The notes: generated by a model from the letters alone, not told the origin. Positions 16,955-26,151 are shown, counted from the stretch's first letter. The stretch: 64,000 nucleotides of DNA from PFJX01 sp044227325 (GCA_044227325.1 JBGAFI010000014.1:62001-126000), one strand, 5' to 3'. A program made the numbers and translations.

Positions 16955-17451
16955 CGCCTTCCCCCTGGGTGGCGCGCTGGGCGGAACTGATCCCGCCGGG
17001 CCGGCCGGTGCTGGACCTGGCCTGCGGCAATGGCCGGCACGCCGCGCATCTGGCGGGCCTCGGCCATCCGGTCGCGGCGGTGGACATCGATCTCGCCGCC
17101 GCCGAGCCGCTCCGCGCCACGCCCGGCATCGAATGGACCCGGGCCGACCTGGAAAACGCGCCCTGGCCGTACCCCGGCCGCCAATTCGGCGCGATCGTGG
17201 TCAGCCGCTATCTGCACCGGCCCCTGTTCGATATCTTGTGCGCCGGACTGGAGGCCGGCGGGCTGCTGATCTACGAGACCTTCGCCCTGGGCCAGGCCAA
17301 GTACGGCCGGCCGCGCAACCCGGCCCACCTGCTGCTGCCGGGTGAGCTGCTGGAGGCGGTGCACGGCCGCCTGCGGGTCATCGCCTTCGAGGACGTGGAG
17401 GAGCCGGAGCAGCGGCGCTGCATGCAGCGCTTGTGCGCGCGCAAGCCTTGA
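16951..17451 (+). CDS. Class I SAM-dependent methyltransferase
   Basis: 166 residues with a Rossmann methyltransferase fold: motif I VLDLACGNGRHAAHLAGLG (about 27-45), acidic motif II VAAVDID, and the post-motif strand FGAIVVSRYLHRPLF. The closest family look is the TehB/UbiE-like small-molecule methyltransferase group, but the substrate is unknown. It overlaps the fliR stop by four bases, so it is co-transcribed with the flagellar block, which does not by itself imply a flagellar role. Confidence 0.8.
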   Translation: MTPSPWVARWAELIPPGRPVLDLACGNGRHAAHLAGLGHPVAAVDIDLAAAEPLRATPGIEWTRADLENAPWPYPGRQFGAIVVSRYLHRPLFDILCAGLEAGGLLIYETFALGQAKYGRPRNPAHLLLPGELLEAVHGRLRVIAFEDVEEPEQRRCMQRLCARKP

Positions 17452-17513
17452 TGCGCGAAGTTCGTCCGGGCCAGTTTCGGTTAAAATCCCCTTTTTCCTC
17501 ATAATCTTTCGCC

Positions 17514-18389
17514 ATGATCACCGGCTGTCTTGTCGCACTCGTCACCCCCATGCTGCCCGACGGCGGCCTGGACATGCCCGCGTTCCGGGCGCTCATCGAC
17601 TGGCACATCGGGCAGGGCACGGATGGCCTGGTCATTGTCGGCACCACCGGCGAATCCCCCACCGTGAGTCCGGAGGAACACTGCCTCCTGATCAAGACCG
17701 CGGTGGAGCAGGCCGCCGGCCGCGTGCCCGTGATCGCCGGCACCGGCGCGAATTCCACCGCCGAGGCCATCGAACTGACCGAGTGCGCGAAGCGGTCCGG
17801 CGCCGCCGCCGGCCTGTCCGTCGCGCCCTACTACAACAAGCCGACCCAGGAAGGCCTGTACCGCCACTTCAAGGCCATCGCCGAGGCGGTGGAACTGCCC
17901 CTGATCCTCTATAACGTGCCGGGCCGCACCGCTTCCGACATCGGCAACGAGACCACGCTGCGCCTGGCCCAGGTGCCCGGCGTGGCGGGCATCAAGGACG
18001 CCACCGGCAACATCGAGCGGGGCACGGAGCTGCTCAAGCGCGCGCCGAAGGAATTCGCGATCTACAGCGGTGACGACGCCAGCGGCATGGTGCTCATGCT
18101 GCTGGGCGGCCACGGCGTCATCTCGGTGACCGCCAACGTGGCGCCCAGGCTCATGCACGAGATGTGCGTCGCGGCCATGTCCGGCGATCTGGCGCGCGCG
18201 CGGGAGATCAATTTCCGCCTGCTCGGCCTGCACCAGAAATTGTTCGTGGAAGCCAACCCCATCCCCGTCAAATGGGCGATGGCCGAGATGGGGCATATCC
18301 AGTCGGGAATCCGCCTGCCCCTGGTCCCCCTCTCCCCATCCCAGCACGACACCGTGCGTGCCGCGATGAAGGAAGCCGGTTCGCTATGA
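17514..18389 (+). CDS. dapA: 4-hydroxy-tetrahydrodipicolinate synthase DapA
   Basis: Condenses pyruvate with aspartate semialdehyde, the committed step to lysine and diaminopimelate. 291 residues, standard. Active-site residues are all present: T44-T45 in GTTGESPT, Y133 in LYNVPGRT, and Schiff-base lysine K161 in GIKDATGN; the GDD of YSGDDAS follows. The region just upstream (17478-17510) is AT-rich and likely carries the promoter. bamC follows. Confidence 0.97.
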   Translation: MITGCLVALVTPMLPDGGLDMPAFRALIDWHIGQGTDGLVIVGTTGESPTVSPEEHCLLIKTAVEQAAGRVPVIAGTGANSTAEAIELTECAKRSGAAAGLSVAPYYNKPTQEGLYRHFKAIAEAVELPLILYNVPGRTASDIGNETTLRLAQVPGVAGIKDATGNIERGTELLKRAPKEFAIYSGDDASGMVLMLLGGHGVISVTANVAPRLMHEMCVAAMSGDLARAREINFRLLGLHQKLFVEANPIPVKWAMAEMGHIQSGIRLPLVPLSPSQHDTVRAAMKEAGSL

Positions 18390-18415
18390 GTTCTTATCAG
18401 CAGGAATCACGCCCC

Positions 18416-19558
18416 ATGCGCCACGCCGTCCGTTCCTCCCTCGCTCTCGTCGCCCTGGCACTGGCCACCTCGGGCTGCACGCTGCTGGAGGGCAAGAAGA
18501 TCGATTACAAGTCCGCCGGCTCCCTGCCCACGCTGGAAGCGCCGCCGGATCTGGTTCTGCCGTCCGGCGACAACCGTTTCGCGGTGCCGGACACCAACCC
18601 CAAGGGCAGCGCCACCTTCTCCGCCTATGACCGGGAGCGGGCCGGCAAGCCCCAGGCCTCCGGCTCCCAGGCGCTGCTGCCCCAGGTCGACAAGGTGAGC
18701 ATCGAGCGGGCCGGCACCCAGCGCTGGCTGTCGGTGCAGATTCCCGCCAAGGATGTCTGGCCCGTGATCAAGGATTTCTGGCAGGAGATGGGTTTCATCA
18801 TCAGCCTGGAGCTGCCCGACGCCGGCGTCATGGAAACCGATTGGGCGGAAAACCGCGCCAAGATTCCCCAGGACGGCCTGCGCAGCCTGCTCGGCAAGGT
18901 CATCGACGGCCTCTATTCCACCGCCGAGCGGGACAAGTTCCGTACCCGCCTGGAAGTCGGACCCGACGGCCGCACCGAGATCTACATCAGCCACCGGGGC
19001 ATGTTCGAAGTGTTCGAGGGCACCGTCGGCGGCGGCGACCAGGGCCAGGGCAAGACCGTCTGGCAGCCGCGCCCGGCGGACCCGGAACTGGAAGCCGAGA
19101 TGCTGCGCCGGCTCATGGTGCGCTTCGGCGTCGAGGAAACCCGCGCCCAGACCCTGCTCGCCGACAAGGGCGCGCCGCCCCAGGCCACGCTCACCAAGGG
19201 CACCGGCGCCGCGCCCGGCCTGAGCATGCCCGAGTCCTTCGATCGCGCCTGGCGCCGGGTCGGTCTGGCGCTGGACCGCATCGGCTTCGCCGTGGAAGAC
19301 CGGGACCGCGCCGGTGGCGTCTACTACGTGCGCTACGCCGATCCCGAGGCCAACACCAAGAAGGAAAAGGGCTTCCTCTCCAAGCTCGCCTTCTGGCGCT
19401 CTTCCGACGATCCCAAGCTCAAGGCGGCGCGCTATCAGGTCCGCCTCAAGGGCAGCGAAACGGAGACCGCCCTGGGCGTCTACCAGGACGACGGAACGCC
19501 GGCGAACAACGACACCGGCAACCGCATCGCCACCCTGTTGTTCGAGCAGTTGAAGTAA
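18416..19558 (+). CDS. bamC: Outer membrane assembly lipoprotein BamC
   Basis: A lipoprotein of the BAM complex that inserts outer-membrane proteins. 380 residues: signal peptide MRHAVRSSLALVALALATSG with lipobox A-T-S-G-C21, an unstructured segment with LPTLEAPPDLVLP (the BamD-binding stretch type), then two helix-grip domains. I chose the ATG at 18416, which begins the signal peptide and follows AGGAA at 18402-18406; an ATG ten codons upstream overlapping the dapA stop would add a polar extension before the signal. dapA-bamC adjacency is conserved in proteobacteria. Confidence 0.88.
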   Translation: MRHAVRSSLALVALALATSGCTLLEGKKIDYKSAGSLPTLEAPPDLVLPSGDNRFAVPDTNPKGSATFSAYDRERAGKPQASGSQALLPQVDKVSIERAGTQRWLSVQIPAKDVWPVIKDFWQEMGFIISLELPDAGVMETDWAENRAKIPQDGLRSLLGKVIDGLYSTAERDKFRTRLEVGPDGRTEIYISHRGMFEVFEGTVGGGDQGQGKTVWQPRPADPELEAEMLRRLMVRFGVEETRAQTLLADKGAPPQATLTKGTGAAPGLSMPESFDRAWRRVGLALDRIGFAVEDRDRAGGVYYVRYADPEANTKKEKGFLSKLAFWRSSDDPKLKAARYQVRLKGSETETALGVYQDDGTPANNDTGNRIATLLFEQLK

Positions 19559-19562
19559 GCGG

Positions 19563-20327
19563 ATGCGATTCGGATGTCTCGGCAGCGGCAGCAAGGGCAA
19601 TGCCTGGTTGGTGGAAGCCGGAGACACCCGTGTCATGGTGGACTGCGGCTTCGGCCCGCGCGAGGCGGGACGCCGGTTGCAGCGGCTGGGCATTGACGTG
19701 GACAGCCTCGCCGCCATCCTGGTCACCCACGAACACAGCGATCACGGCCGCGGCGCCGCCAAGGTGGCCGCCGCCGCCCGCTGCCCGGTCTGGCTGTCCC
19801 ACGGCAGCCACGCCATGCTCGAAGCGGTGGGCGACGCGCCCCTGTCCTGCCGCATCCTGGAAGGCCACCGGGTGTTCGCCATCGGCGACATCGAGATCAC
19901 CCCCTACCCGGTGCCCCACGACGCGCGCGAGCCGGTGCAGTTCGTGTTCTCCGACGGCGCGCGCCGTTTCGGCCTGCTCACCGACGCCGGCCACGTCACG
20001 CCCCACATGGAACAGATGCTGGAAAGCTGCGACGCCCTCGCCCTGGAGTGCAACCACGACGTGGACAAGCTGGAGGCGGGCAGCTACCCGGCCGCCCTCA
20101 AGCGCCGCATCCTCGGCCGCTACGGCCACCTGGACAACGCGGCGGCGGCGGCGCTGCTGGCGCGCATCGCCGGGCCGCGCCTGAAGCACGTGGTGGCGGC
20201 GCATCTCTCCGAGGAAAACAACTCGCCGCGACTGGCGCGGGCGGCCCTGGCCGGCGCGCTGGGTTGCGAGCACGACTGGATCGGCGTCGCCGACCAGGAA
20301 ACTGGAATGGATTGGCGGGAAATCTGA
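19563..20327 (+). CDS. Metallo-beta-lactamase-fold hydrolase, WalJ/YycJ-like
   Basis: A cytosolic binuclear metal hydrolase of 254 residues. The signature VTHEHSDHGRG puts metal ligands H56, H58, D60, H61; the later D of LLTDAGH and the H of ECNHDVDKL complete the site, and AAHLSEENN supplies the last His. Opening MRFGCLGSGSKGNAWLVEAG is the YycJ pattern. Members are thought to act as exonucleases or in DNA/cell-wall related functions; the substrate here is not known. Shares one base with the next ATG. Confidence 0.85.
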   Translation: MRFGCLGSGSKGNAWLVEAGDTRVMVDCGFGPREAGRRLQRLGIDVDSLAAILVTHEHSDHGRGAAKVAAAARCPVWLSHGSHAMLEAVGDAPLSCRILEGHRVFAIGDIEITPYPVPHDAREPVQFVFSDGARRFGLLTDAGHVTPHMEQMLESCDALALECNHDVDKLEAGSYPAALKRRILGRYGHLDNAAAAALLARIAGPRLKHVVAAHLSEENNSPRLARAALAGALGCEHDWIGVADQETGMDWREI

Positions 20328-21676
20328 TGGAAGTCGGCACCGAACACGCGCCCGCGCTGGAAGCGGCCACCACCTTCGCGGACCTGGGCCTCGCGCCGCA
20401 GATCCTCTCGGCCCTGGACGAAATGGGCTACAAGGTTCCCACCCCGATCCAGAAACAGGCCATCCCCCTGGTGCTCGCCGGACGCGACCTCATGGCCCAG
20501 GCCCAGACCGGCACCGGCAAGACCGCCGCCTTCGCCCTGCCGTTGCTGCAGAAGATGATCGCCCACGCCAACACCAGCGCCTCGCCCGCCCGGCACCCGG
20601 TGCGCGCACTGGTGCTCGCCCCCACCCGGGAACTGGTCATCCAGGTCCATGAAAGCGTGGTGACCTACAACAAGAACCTGCCCCTGCGCAGCACCGTGGT
20701 GTTCGGCGGCGTCGACATGAAGCCCCAGGAGGCCGCCCTGAAGGCCGGCGTGGAGATCCTGGTCGCCACCCCGGGCCGCCTGCTCGACCACTGCGGCAGC
20801 CGGGGCGCCCTGCTGTCCCAGGTCCAGTTCCTGGTGCTGGACGAGGCGGACCGCATGCTGGACATGGGCTTCATGCCCGACCTGAAGCGCATCCTCAATC
20901 TGCTGCCCAGCCAGCGCCAGACCCTGCTGTTCTCCGCCACCTTCGACGACAGCATCGTCGGCCTCGCCAAAAGCTTCCTGCAAAACCCCCTCAAGGTCGA
21001 AGTCGCGCGCCGCAACAGCGCCACCGAACTGGTCGAACAAGTGGTGCACAAGGTCAAGGAAGACGACAAGCTCGACGCCCTGGTGCGCGTGGTCAAGGCC
21101 CTGGACATCGCCCAGGCCCTGGTCTTCACCCGCACCAAGATCTCCGCCGACAAGCTCGGCCGCCGTCTCGTCAAACGCGGCATCCAGGCCGCCACCATCC
21201 ACGGCGACAAGGCCCAGCTCGAACGCCTCGCCGCCCTGGACGGCTTCAAGCAGGGCAAGGTGAAACTGCTGGTCGCCACCGACATCGCCGCGCGCGGCCT
21301 GGACATCGTCGAGCTGCCCTGCGTGGTCAACTTCGAGCTGCCCTACTCGCCGGAAGACTACGTGCACCGCATCGGCCGCACCGGCCGCGCCGGCGCCTCC
21401 GGCCTCGCCGTGTCCCTGGTCTCCCCGGACGAGGATCGCCTGCTCTCCGGCATCGAACGCTTCATCAAGCGTGACCTGAAGATCACCCCCCTGCCCGAGA
21501 TTGCGCCGCCCCGGCCCGTCGCCATGCCGGCCGCCAGCGTCACCGAAGCCGCCAGCCCGGAAAGCGTCGACAGCGCCCCCACCCGCTTCGGCCGCCGCCG
21601 CGCGGAACCGGTCTGCGCCCTGCTCATGCCCCCCGCGCGCGCCAGCGAACCGCCGACCTCCAACTCCCAGTCATGA
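20327..21676 (+). CDS. rhlE: ATP-dependent DEAD-box RNA helicase, RhlE-like
   Basis: 449 residues. Motifs in order: FADLGL and the Q-motif (PTPIQKQAIP), Walker A AQTGTGKT (59-66), PTRELVIQ, ATPGRLLDH, DEAD at 172-175, SAT (FSATFDD), then helicase C with ATDIAARGLDI and HRIGRTGRAG. The C-terminal tail is short, Pro/Ala-rich, and lacks a CsdA- or DbpA-type RNA-binding domain, fitting RhlE. It remodels structured RNA, likely for ribosome assembly or degradosome work. Start ATG shares a base with the previous stop. Confidence 0.88.
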   Translation: MEVGTEHAPALEAATTFADLGLAPQILSALDEMGYKVPTPIQKQAIPLVLAGRDLMAQAQTGTGKTAAFALPLLQKMIAHANTSASPARHPVRALVLAPTRELVIQVHESVVTYNKNLPLRSTVVFGGVDMKPQEAALKAGVEILVATPGRLLDHCGSRGALLSQVQFLVLDEADRMLDMGFMPDLKRILNLLPSQRQTLLFSATFDDSIVGLAKSFLQNPLKVEVARRNSATELVEQVVHKVKEDDKLDALVRVVKALDIAQALVFTRTKISADKLGRRLVKRGIQAATIHGDKAQLERLAALDGFKQGKVKLLVATDIAARGLDIVELPCVVNFELPYSPEDYVHRIGRTGRAGASGLAVSLVSPDEDRLLSGIERFIKRDLKITPLPEIAPPRPVAMPAASVTEAASPESVDSAPTRFGRRRAEPVCALLMPPARASEPPTSNSQS

Positions 21677-21975
21677 GCCCCGGCGAAGGGCTGCTCCTCG
21701 CCGCCCTGGCCGGCCTCGCCGCCTTCTGGTGGGACGGCCTGCAAAAACGCGAATTCGCCATCCAGGCCGCCCGCCGTGCCTGCGAACAGGCCGGCGTCCA
21801 GTTCCTGGACGAAACCGTCGCCCTCAAGAAGATGACCCTGCGCCGCGACGCCAACCAGCGCGCCCGCGTCTACCGGGAATTCGCCTTCGAATACTCCAGC
21901 GCGGGCGACGACCGCCAGACCGGCCGGGTGTATCTGCTGGGCAACCGGGTGCTGTCGGCGGATTTGATCATGTAG
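21673..21975 (+). CDS. DUF3301 membrane-anchored protein
   Basis: 100 residues: one N-terminal membrane helix (about 5-20), then the DUF3301 pattern of W-W-D, REFAIQAARRACEQAGVQFLDETVAL, and a strand-rich tail ending LLGNRVLSADLIM. Function unknown. Overlaps the helicase stop (ATGA). It is the last core gene before the restriction-modification island. Confidence 0.8.
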   Translation: MSPGEGLLLAALAGLAAFWWDGLQKREFAIQAARRACEQAGVQFLDETVALKKMTLRRDANQRARVYREFAFEYSSAGDDRQTGRVYLLGNRVLSADLIM

Positions 21976-22169
21976 CGGGGGGGGCTGGGATGGGTTTGTT
22001 GGGGGGAATGGCTGGAAATCGGCGAGGCTGACTTACAGACCTGCTTTGCGGTATAGCCGAAGTATGCCGGTAAGCTGACGCTGCTGAATTAGTTTGGATT
22101 CAAAGCCAATCAGCGCATCGATGGGGCAATAATTACAAGCCATAGCCCGTTCAAGTTTGGATTCACTTG
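21976..22169. other. Junction between core genes and the R-M island
   Basis: 194 bases with no gene. The first part is G-rich; the latter part is AT-richer and probably holds the hsdR promoter. A 12-base direct repeat (AGTTTGGATTCA) occurs at 22091-22102 and again at 22154-22165, the second copy just before the hsdR start. Confidence 0.5.
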
Positions 22170-24524
22170 ATGGATAGCCACGAGAAGAAAAAACTCAGCG
22201 AGTCCGATATCTGCGATCTGTTCATCACGCCGGCGATCAACAAAGCCGGCTGGGAACCCATGACGCAGATTCGGCGCGAGGTGACGCTGACCCCCGGCCC
22301 GGTCGTCGTGCGCGGCAACATGTCCTCGCGCAACAAGAAGAAAAAGAAGTTCGCCGATTACGTCCTGTCCTGGGAGCCCGGTGTACCCGTCGCCGTGGTT
22401 GAGGCCAAGGACAACAATTGCTCGGTCAGCCATGGGATGCAGCAGGCCTTGGGCTACGCGGAAATCCTCGACGTGCCCAGCGCCTTCAGCTCAAACGGCG
22501 ACGCCTTTGCCTCCCACAACAAAGCGCCCGCCCCTGGCGAAGATATCGAGACCGAATTCCCCCTGGGGGCCTTCCCCGCTCCCCAAACACTTTGGCAGCG
22601 CTACAAGACCTATCGCGGCATCGAAGACGAAGCGGAAAAGCTGGTCGTGCAGCCTTACCACCTGGACGTATCCGGCAAGGAGCCCCGCTACTACCAGGTG
22701 GAGGCGATCAACCGCAGCGTCGAAGCGGTAGCCGGCGGCAAGAAGCGCGTACTGCTGGTCATGGCCACTGGCACCGGCAAGACCTACACGACATTCCAGA
22801 TCATCTGGCGCTTGTGGAAAGCGGGCGAGGTCAAACGCATCCTGTTCCTGGCGGACCGGAACATCCTCGTCGATCAGACCCTCGTCAACGACTTCAAGCC
22901 CTTCGGTTCGGTCATGACGAAGATCAAAAACCGCAAGATCGACCCGTCCTACGAAATCTACCTCGGCCTGTACCAAGCCATCACCGGACCGGACGAAGAA
23001 GACAAGATTTTCAAAAGCGTCTCGCGGGATTTCTTCGACATGATCGTCATCGACGAATGTCATCGCGGCAGCGCGGCGGACGATTCCGCCTGGCGTGAAA
23101 TCCTCGAATACTTCAACAACGCCGTTCAGCTCGGCCTCACCGCCACCCCCAAGGAAACCAAGTACGTTTCCAGCAGCACCTACTTCGGTGAGCCGGTTTA
23201 TACCTACAGCCTCAAGCAGGGGATCGAAGATGGCTTCCTCGCGCCTTACAAGGTGGTGCGCATCGACATCGACAGGGACATCGAAGGCTGGACGCCGCCG
23301 CCCGGCATGAAGGACGACCTGGGCAAGGAAATCGAGCAGCGCGAGTACAACCAGAAAGACATGGACCGCATCCTGGTGCTCAACCAGCGCACCAAGCTGG
23401 TGGCCAGGCGCATCATGCGATACCTCGATGCCACCGACCCCTTTGCCAAGACCATCGTCTTCTGCGAAGACATCGACCACGCTGAACGCATGCGCGTGGC
23501 GCTGGTGAATGCGGCAGGCCAGCTCGCGCTGGACAACCCGAAATACATCATGCGCATCACCGGCGACAGCGTCGAGGGCAAGGCCGAGCTGGACAACTTC
23601 ATCGACCCGGAAAGCAAGTTCCCGGTCATCGCCACCACCTCCGAACTGCTCACCACGGGCGTCGATGCCAAGACCTGCAAGCTCATCGTGCTGGACAAGA
23701 CCATCACCTCGATGACCAGCTTCAAGCAGATCATCGGCCGCGGCACCCGCATCGACGAGGAAAACAACAAGTGGTTCTTCACCATCATGGATTTCAAGAA
23801 GGCCACCGAACTGTTCCGCGACCCGGATTTCGATGGCGAAGCGGTGGTGATCTACGAACCCGGCAACGACGACGACCCCGTGCCGCCTGATCCGGGCTAT
23901 CCGGAGGAAGGTGACAATGAACCCGGTGGCGTCGAAGAGCCTCCGGGCGTTTACAAAGTCCGCGTCAGCGGCGTGGACGTGAACATCCTCTCCGAGCGCG
24001 TCGAATACCTCGGACCGGACGGCAACCTGATCACCGAGTCCTACAAGGACTTCAGCCGCAAGCAGATCCAATCCGAGTTTGCCTCGCTGGACGACTTCCT
24101 CAACCGCTGGAACAGCGCGGCCAAGAAGCAGGCCCTCATCGACGAGCTGGAAGAGCACGGCATCGTGCTGGACAACCTCGCCGCGGAAATCGGCAAGGAC
24201 TACGGCGACTTCGACCTGATCTGTCACATCGCCTGGGGCCAGCCGCCGCTGACTCGTAAAGAGCGCGCCAACAAGGTGAAGAAGCGCAACTACTTCACCC
24301 AATACGGCGAGCAGGCCCGCGCCGTGCTCACCGCGCTGCTCGACAAATATGCCGACGAAGGCATCGCCACGCTGGAAAGCGCCAAGGTGCTGCGCCTCGA
24401 TCCGTTCAAGACCATGGGCACGCCCGTGGAGATCATCAACAGCATCTTCGGCGGCAAGGACAAGTTCGAATCCGCCATCCAGGAACTGGAACACGAGCTG
24501 TACAAGAAGGAAGAATCCGCATGA
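22170..24524 (+). CDS. hsdR: Type I restriction enzyme R subunit HsdR
   Basis: Motor and nuclease subunit of a type I restriction system; translocates DNA and cuts remote from the site. 784 residues. The N-terminal PD-(D/E)xK nuclease shows FADYVL then VVEAKDNN (about residues 60-80). The SF2 motor follows: ATGTGKTYT (about 198-206), DECHRG (about 294), TATPKE, and IGRGTRIDEENN. The C-terminal part (about 560-784) is the EcoEI_R-type domain that docks on the methylase. The ATG at 22170 is used; a TTG directly before it is not needed. The stop lies within the first copy of a 13-bp tandem repeat. Confidence 0.93.
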   Translation: MDSHEKKKLSESDICDLFITPAINKAGWEPMTQIRREVTLTPGPVVVRGNMSSRNKKKKKFADYVLSWEPGVPVAVVEAKDNNCSVSHGMQQALGYAEILDVPSAFSSNGDAFASHNKAPAPGEDIETEFPLGAFPAPQTLWQRYKTYRGIEDEAEKLVVQPYHLDVSGKEPRYYQVEAINRSVEAVAGGKKRVLLVMATGTGKTYTTFQIIWRLWKAGEVKRILFLADRNILVDQTLVNDFKPFGSVMTKIKNRKIDPSYEIYLGLYQAITGPDEEDKIFKSVSRDFFDMIVIDECHRGSAADDSAWREILEYFNNAVQLGLTATPKETKYVSSSTYFGEPVYTYSLKQGIEDGFLAPYKVVRIDIDRDIEGWTPPPGMKDDLGKEIEQREYNQKDMDRILVLNQRTKLVARRIMRYLDATDPFAKTIVFCEDIDHAERMRVALVNAAGQLALDNPKYIMRITGDSVEGKAELDNFIDPESKFPVIATTSELLTTGVDAKTCKLIVLDKTITSMTSFKQIIGRGTRIDEENNKWFFTIMDFKKATELFRDPDFDGEAVVIYEPGNDDDPVPPDPGYPEEGDNEPGGVEEPPGVYKVRVSGVDVNILSERVEYLGPDGNLITESYKDFSRKQIQSEFASLDDFLNRWNSAAKKQALIDELEEHGIVLDNLAAEIGKDYGDFDLICHIAWGQPPLTRKERANKVKKRNYFTQYGEQARAVLTALLDKYADEGIATLESAKVLRLDPFKTMGTPVEIINSIFGGKDKFESAIQELEHELYKKEESA

Positions 24525-24559
24525 GCAATCCCAATGAGCAATCCCAATGAGCACTCCAA
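24521..24559 (+). repeat. 13-bp tandem repeat at the hsdR-hsdM junction
   Basis: Three tandem 13-bp units (24521-24533 and 24534-24546 identical, 24547-24559 with two changes), then a partial fourth that starts hsdM at 24560. Each unit begins ATGAG. The hsdR stop (24522-24524) lies in unit one; the real hsdM start is unit four. Units two and three offer ATGs in other frames. Confidence 0.9.
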
Positions 24560-26035
24560 ATGAGTAATGTCAGCGGCGCCATCAAGTCCATCCAGGACAT
24601 CATGCGCAAGGATGTCGGCGTCGATGGCGACGCCCAGCGCATCAGCCAACTGGTCTGGATGTTTTTCCTGAAAATCTTCGATGACCGCGAGGCCGAACTG
24701 GAGCTGCTGGAAGACGACTACAAATCCCCGCTGCCAAAGCACCTGCGCTGGCGCGCCTGGGCCGCCAACCCGGAAGGCATGACCGGCGAAGAACTGGCCG
24801 ATTTCGTCAACGTGCAACTCTTCCCCTACCTGAAGGAAAGGTTGCCCACCGCGGGCGCCCAGGGCAAGCGCGCCCAGGTGGTGCGCAGTGTGTTCGAGGA
24901 CGCCTACAACTACATGAAGTCCGGCACGTTGATGCGCCAGGTCATCAACAAGATCTGCGAGATCGACTTCAACAACAGCGGCGACCGCCACACCTTCGGC
25001 GGCATCTACGAACAAATCCTGCGCGACCTGCAAAGCGCCGGCAACGCGGGCGAGTTCTACACCCCCCGCGCCGTTACCCGCTTCATCGTCAACCGCGTCG
25101 ATCCCAAGCTGGAAGAAACCGTGCTCGATCCCGCCTGCGGCACCGGCGGCTTCCTCACCTGCGCCATCGACCACAAGCGCGAGCATTACGTCAAAACCCG
25201 CGCAGACGAAGAAACCCTGGTCAATTCCATCCGGGGCTTCGAGAAAAAGGCCCTGCCCCACATGCTGGCCATCACCAACATGATCCTGCACGGCATCGAC
25301 ACCCCCACCCACATCCGGCACGACAACACCCTGAGCCGCCCCTACAAGGACTACGGCAACGCCGACCGGGTCAACGTCATCGTCACCAACCCGCCCTTCG
25401 GCGGCATGGAAGAAGACGGCATCGAAAACAACTTCCCCGCCCACCTGCGCACCCGCGAAACGGCGGATCTGTTCATGGCCCTGGTCATCAAGCTGCTCAA
25501 GGATCAAGGCCGCGCCGCCGTGGTGCTGCCCGATGGCTTTCTGTTCGGCGAAGGCATGAAGACCCGCCTCAAGAAAAGTCTGCTGGAAGAGTGCAAGCTG
25601 CACACCATCGTCCGTCTGCCCAACGGCGTGTTCGCGCCCTACACCGGCATCAAGACCAACCTGCTGTTCTTCACCAAGGGCCAGCCCACCGAACAGGTCT
25701 GGTACTACGAGCACCCCTACCCGGAAGGCGTGAAGAGCTACAACAAGACCAAGCCCATGCGCTTCGAGGAATTCGAAACCGAGGTCAATTGGTGGGGCGA
25801 CGAGGCGGACGGCTTCAAGGCGCGCGTGCAGACCGAGCAGGCCTGGAAAGTGCCGGTCGCCGATATCGTCGCCCGCAACTACAACCTCGACATCAAGAAC
25901 CCCCACGTCGGCGAACAGATCAGCCACGACCCGGACGAGCTGCTGGCCCAATATCGCCAGATCATGAATGAGGTAGCCGCAACCCGCGACGCCCTCAAGC
26001 AACAACTGATGGCGGCGCTCGGGGGGGAGCAATGA
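24560..26035 (+). CDS. hsdM: Type I DNA methyltransferase M subunit HsdM
   Basis: Adenine-N6 methylase and core of the type I complex. 491 residues: N-terminal helical HsdM_N domain (about 5-150, IQDIMRKDVG... RISQLVWMFFLKIFDD), the SAM-binding motif I LDPACGTGG (about 188-196) and the catalytic NPPF at about 276-279. A C-terminal helical tail contacts HsdS. All key residues are present, so it should be active. It needs HsdS for target recognition. The stop overlaps the start of a 39-codon ORF (ATGA). Confidence 0.95.
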   Translation: MSNVSGAIKSIQDIMRKDVGVDGDAQRISQLVWMFFLKIFDDREAELELLEDDYKSPLPKHLRWRAWAANPEGMTGEELADFVNVQLFPYLKERLPTAGAQGKRAQVVRSVFEDAYNYMKSGTLMRQVINKICEIDFNNSGDRHTFGGIYEQILRDLQSAGNAGEFYTPRAVTRFIVNRVDPKLEETVLDPACGTGGFLTCAIDHKREHYVKTRADEETLVNSIRGFEKKALPHMLAITNMILHGIDTPTHIRHDNTLSRPYKDYGNADRVNVIVTNPPFGGMEEDGIENNFPAHLRTRETADLFMALVIKLLKDQGRAAVVLPDGFLFGEGMKTRLKKSLLEECKLHTIVRLPNGVFAPYTGIKTNLLFFTKGQPTEQVWYYEHPYPEGVKSYNKTKPMRFEEFETEVNWWGDEADGFKARVQTEQAWKVPVADIVARNYNLDIKNPHVGEQISHDPDELLAQYRQIMNEVAATRDALKQQLMAALGGEQ

Positions 26036-26151
26036 ACGAGGCAGGGGAACTCAATGCATCCGCCAGTCATCCGGTATTTCCGGACAACTGCTTCTGCCGG
26101 CAATTCCAGCGCGACCACTTGATGGCGGCGTCGGGAGGGCGGCAGCCGTGA
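26032..26151 (+). CDS. Possible 39-residue protein between hsdM and rhuM/fic
   Basis: A small ORF whose ATG overlaps the hsdM stop (ATGA) and whose stop overlaps the GTG of the next gene (GTGA), exactly bridging the two. The product has three Cys/Phe-rich positions (DNCFCRQFQ) and ends LMAASGGRQP, echoing the HsdM end LMAALGGEQ; the DNA around both ends is also similar. I do not recognize a family. It may be a real coupling peptide, or the remnant of a partial duplication of the hsdM 3' end that happens to stay open. Confidence 0.4.
   Translation: MNEAGELNASASHPVFPDNCFCRQFQRDHLMAASGGRQP

Noticed and set aside
22091..22165. The 12-bp AGTTTGGATTCA direct repeat as an integration attachment site
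   Set aside because: Both copies lie on the same side of the R-M island, with no integrase or tRNA gene nearby.
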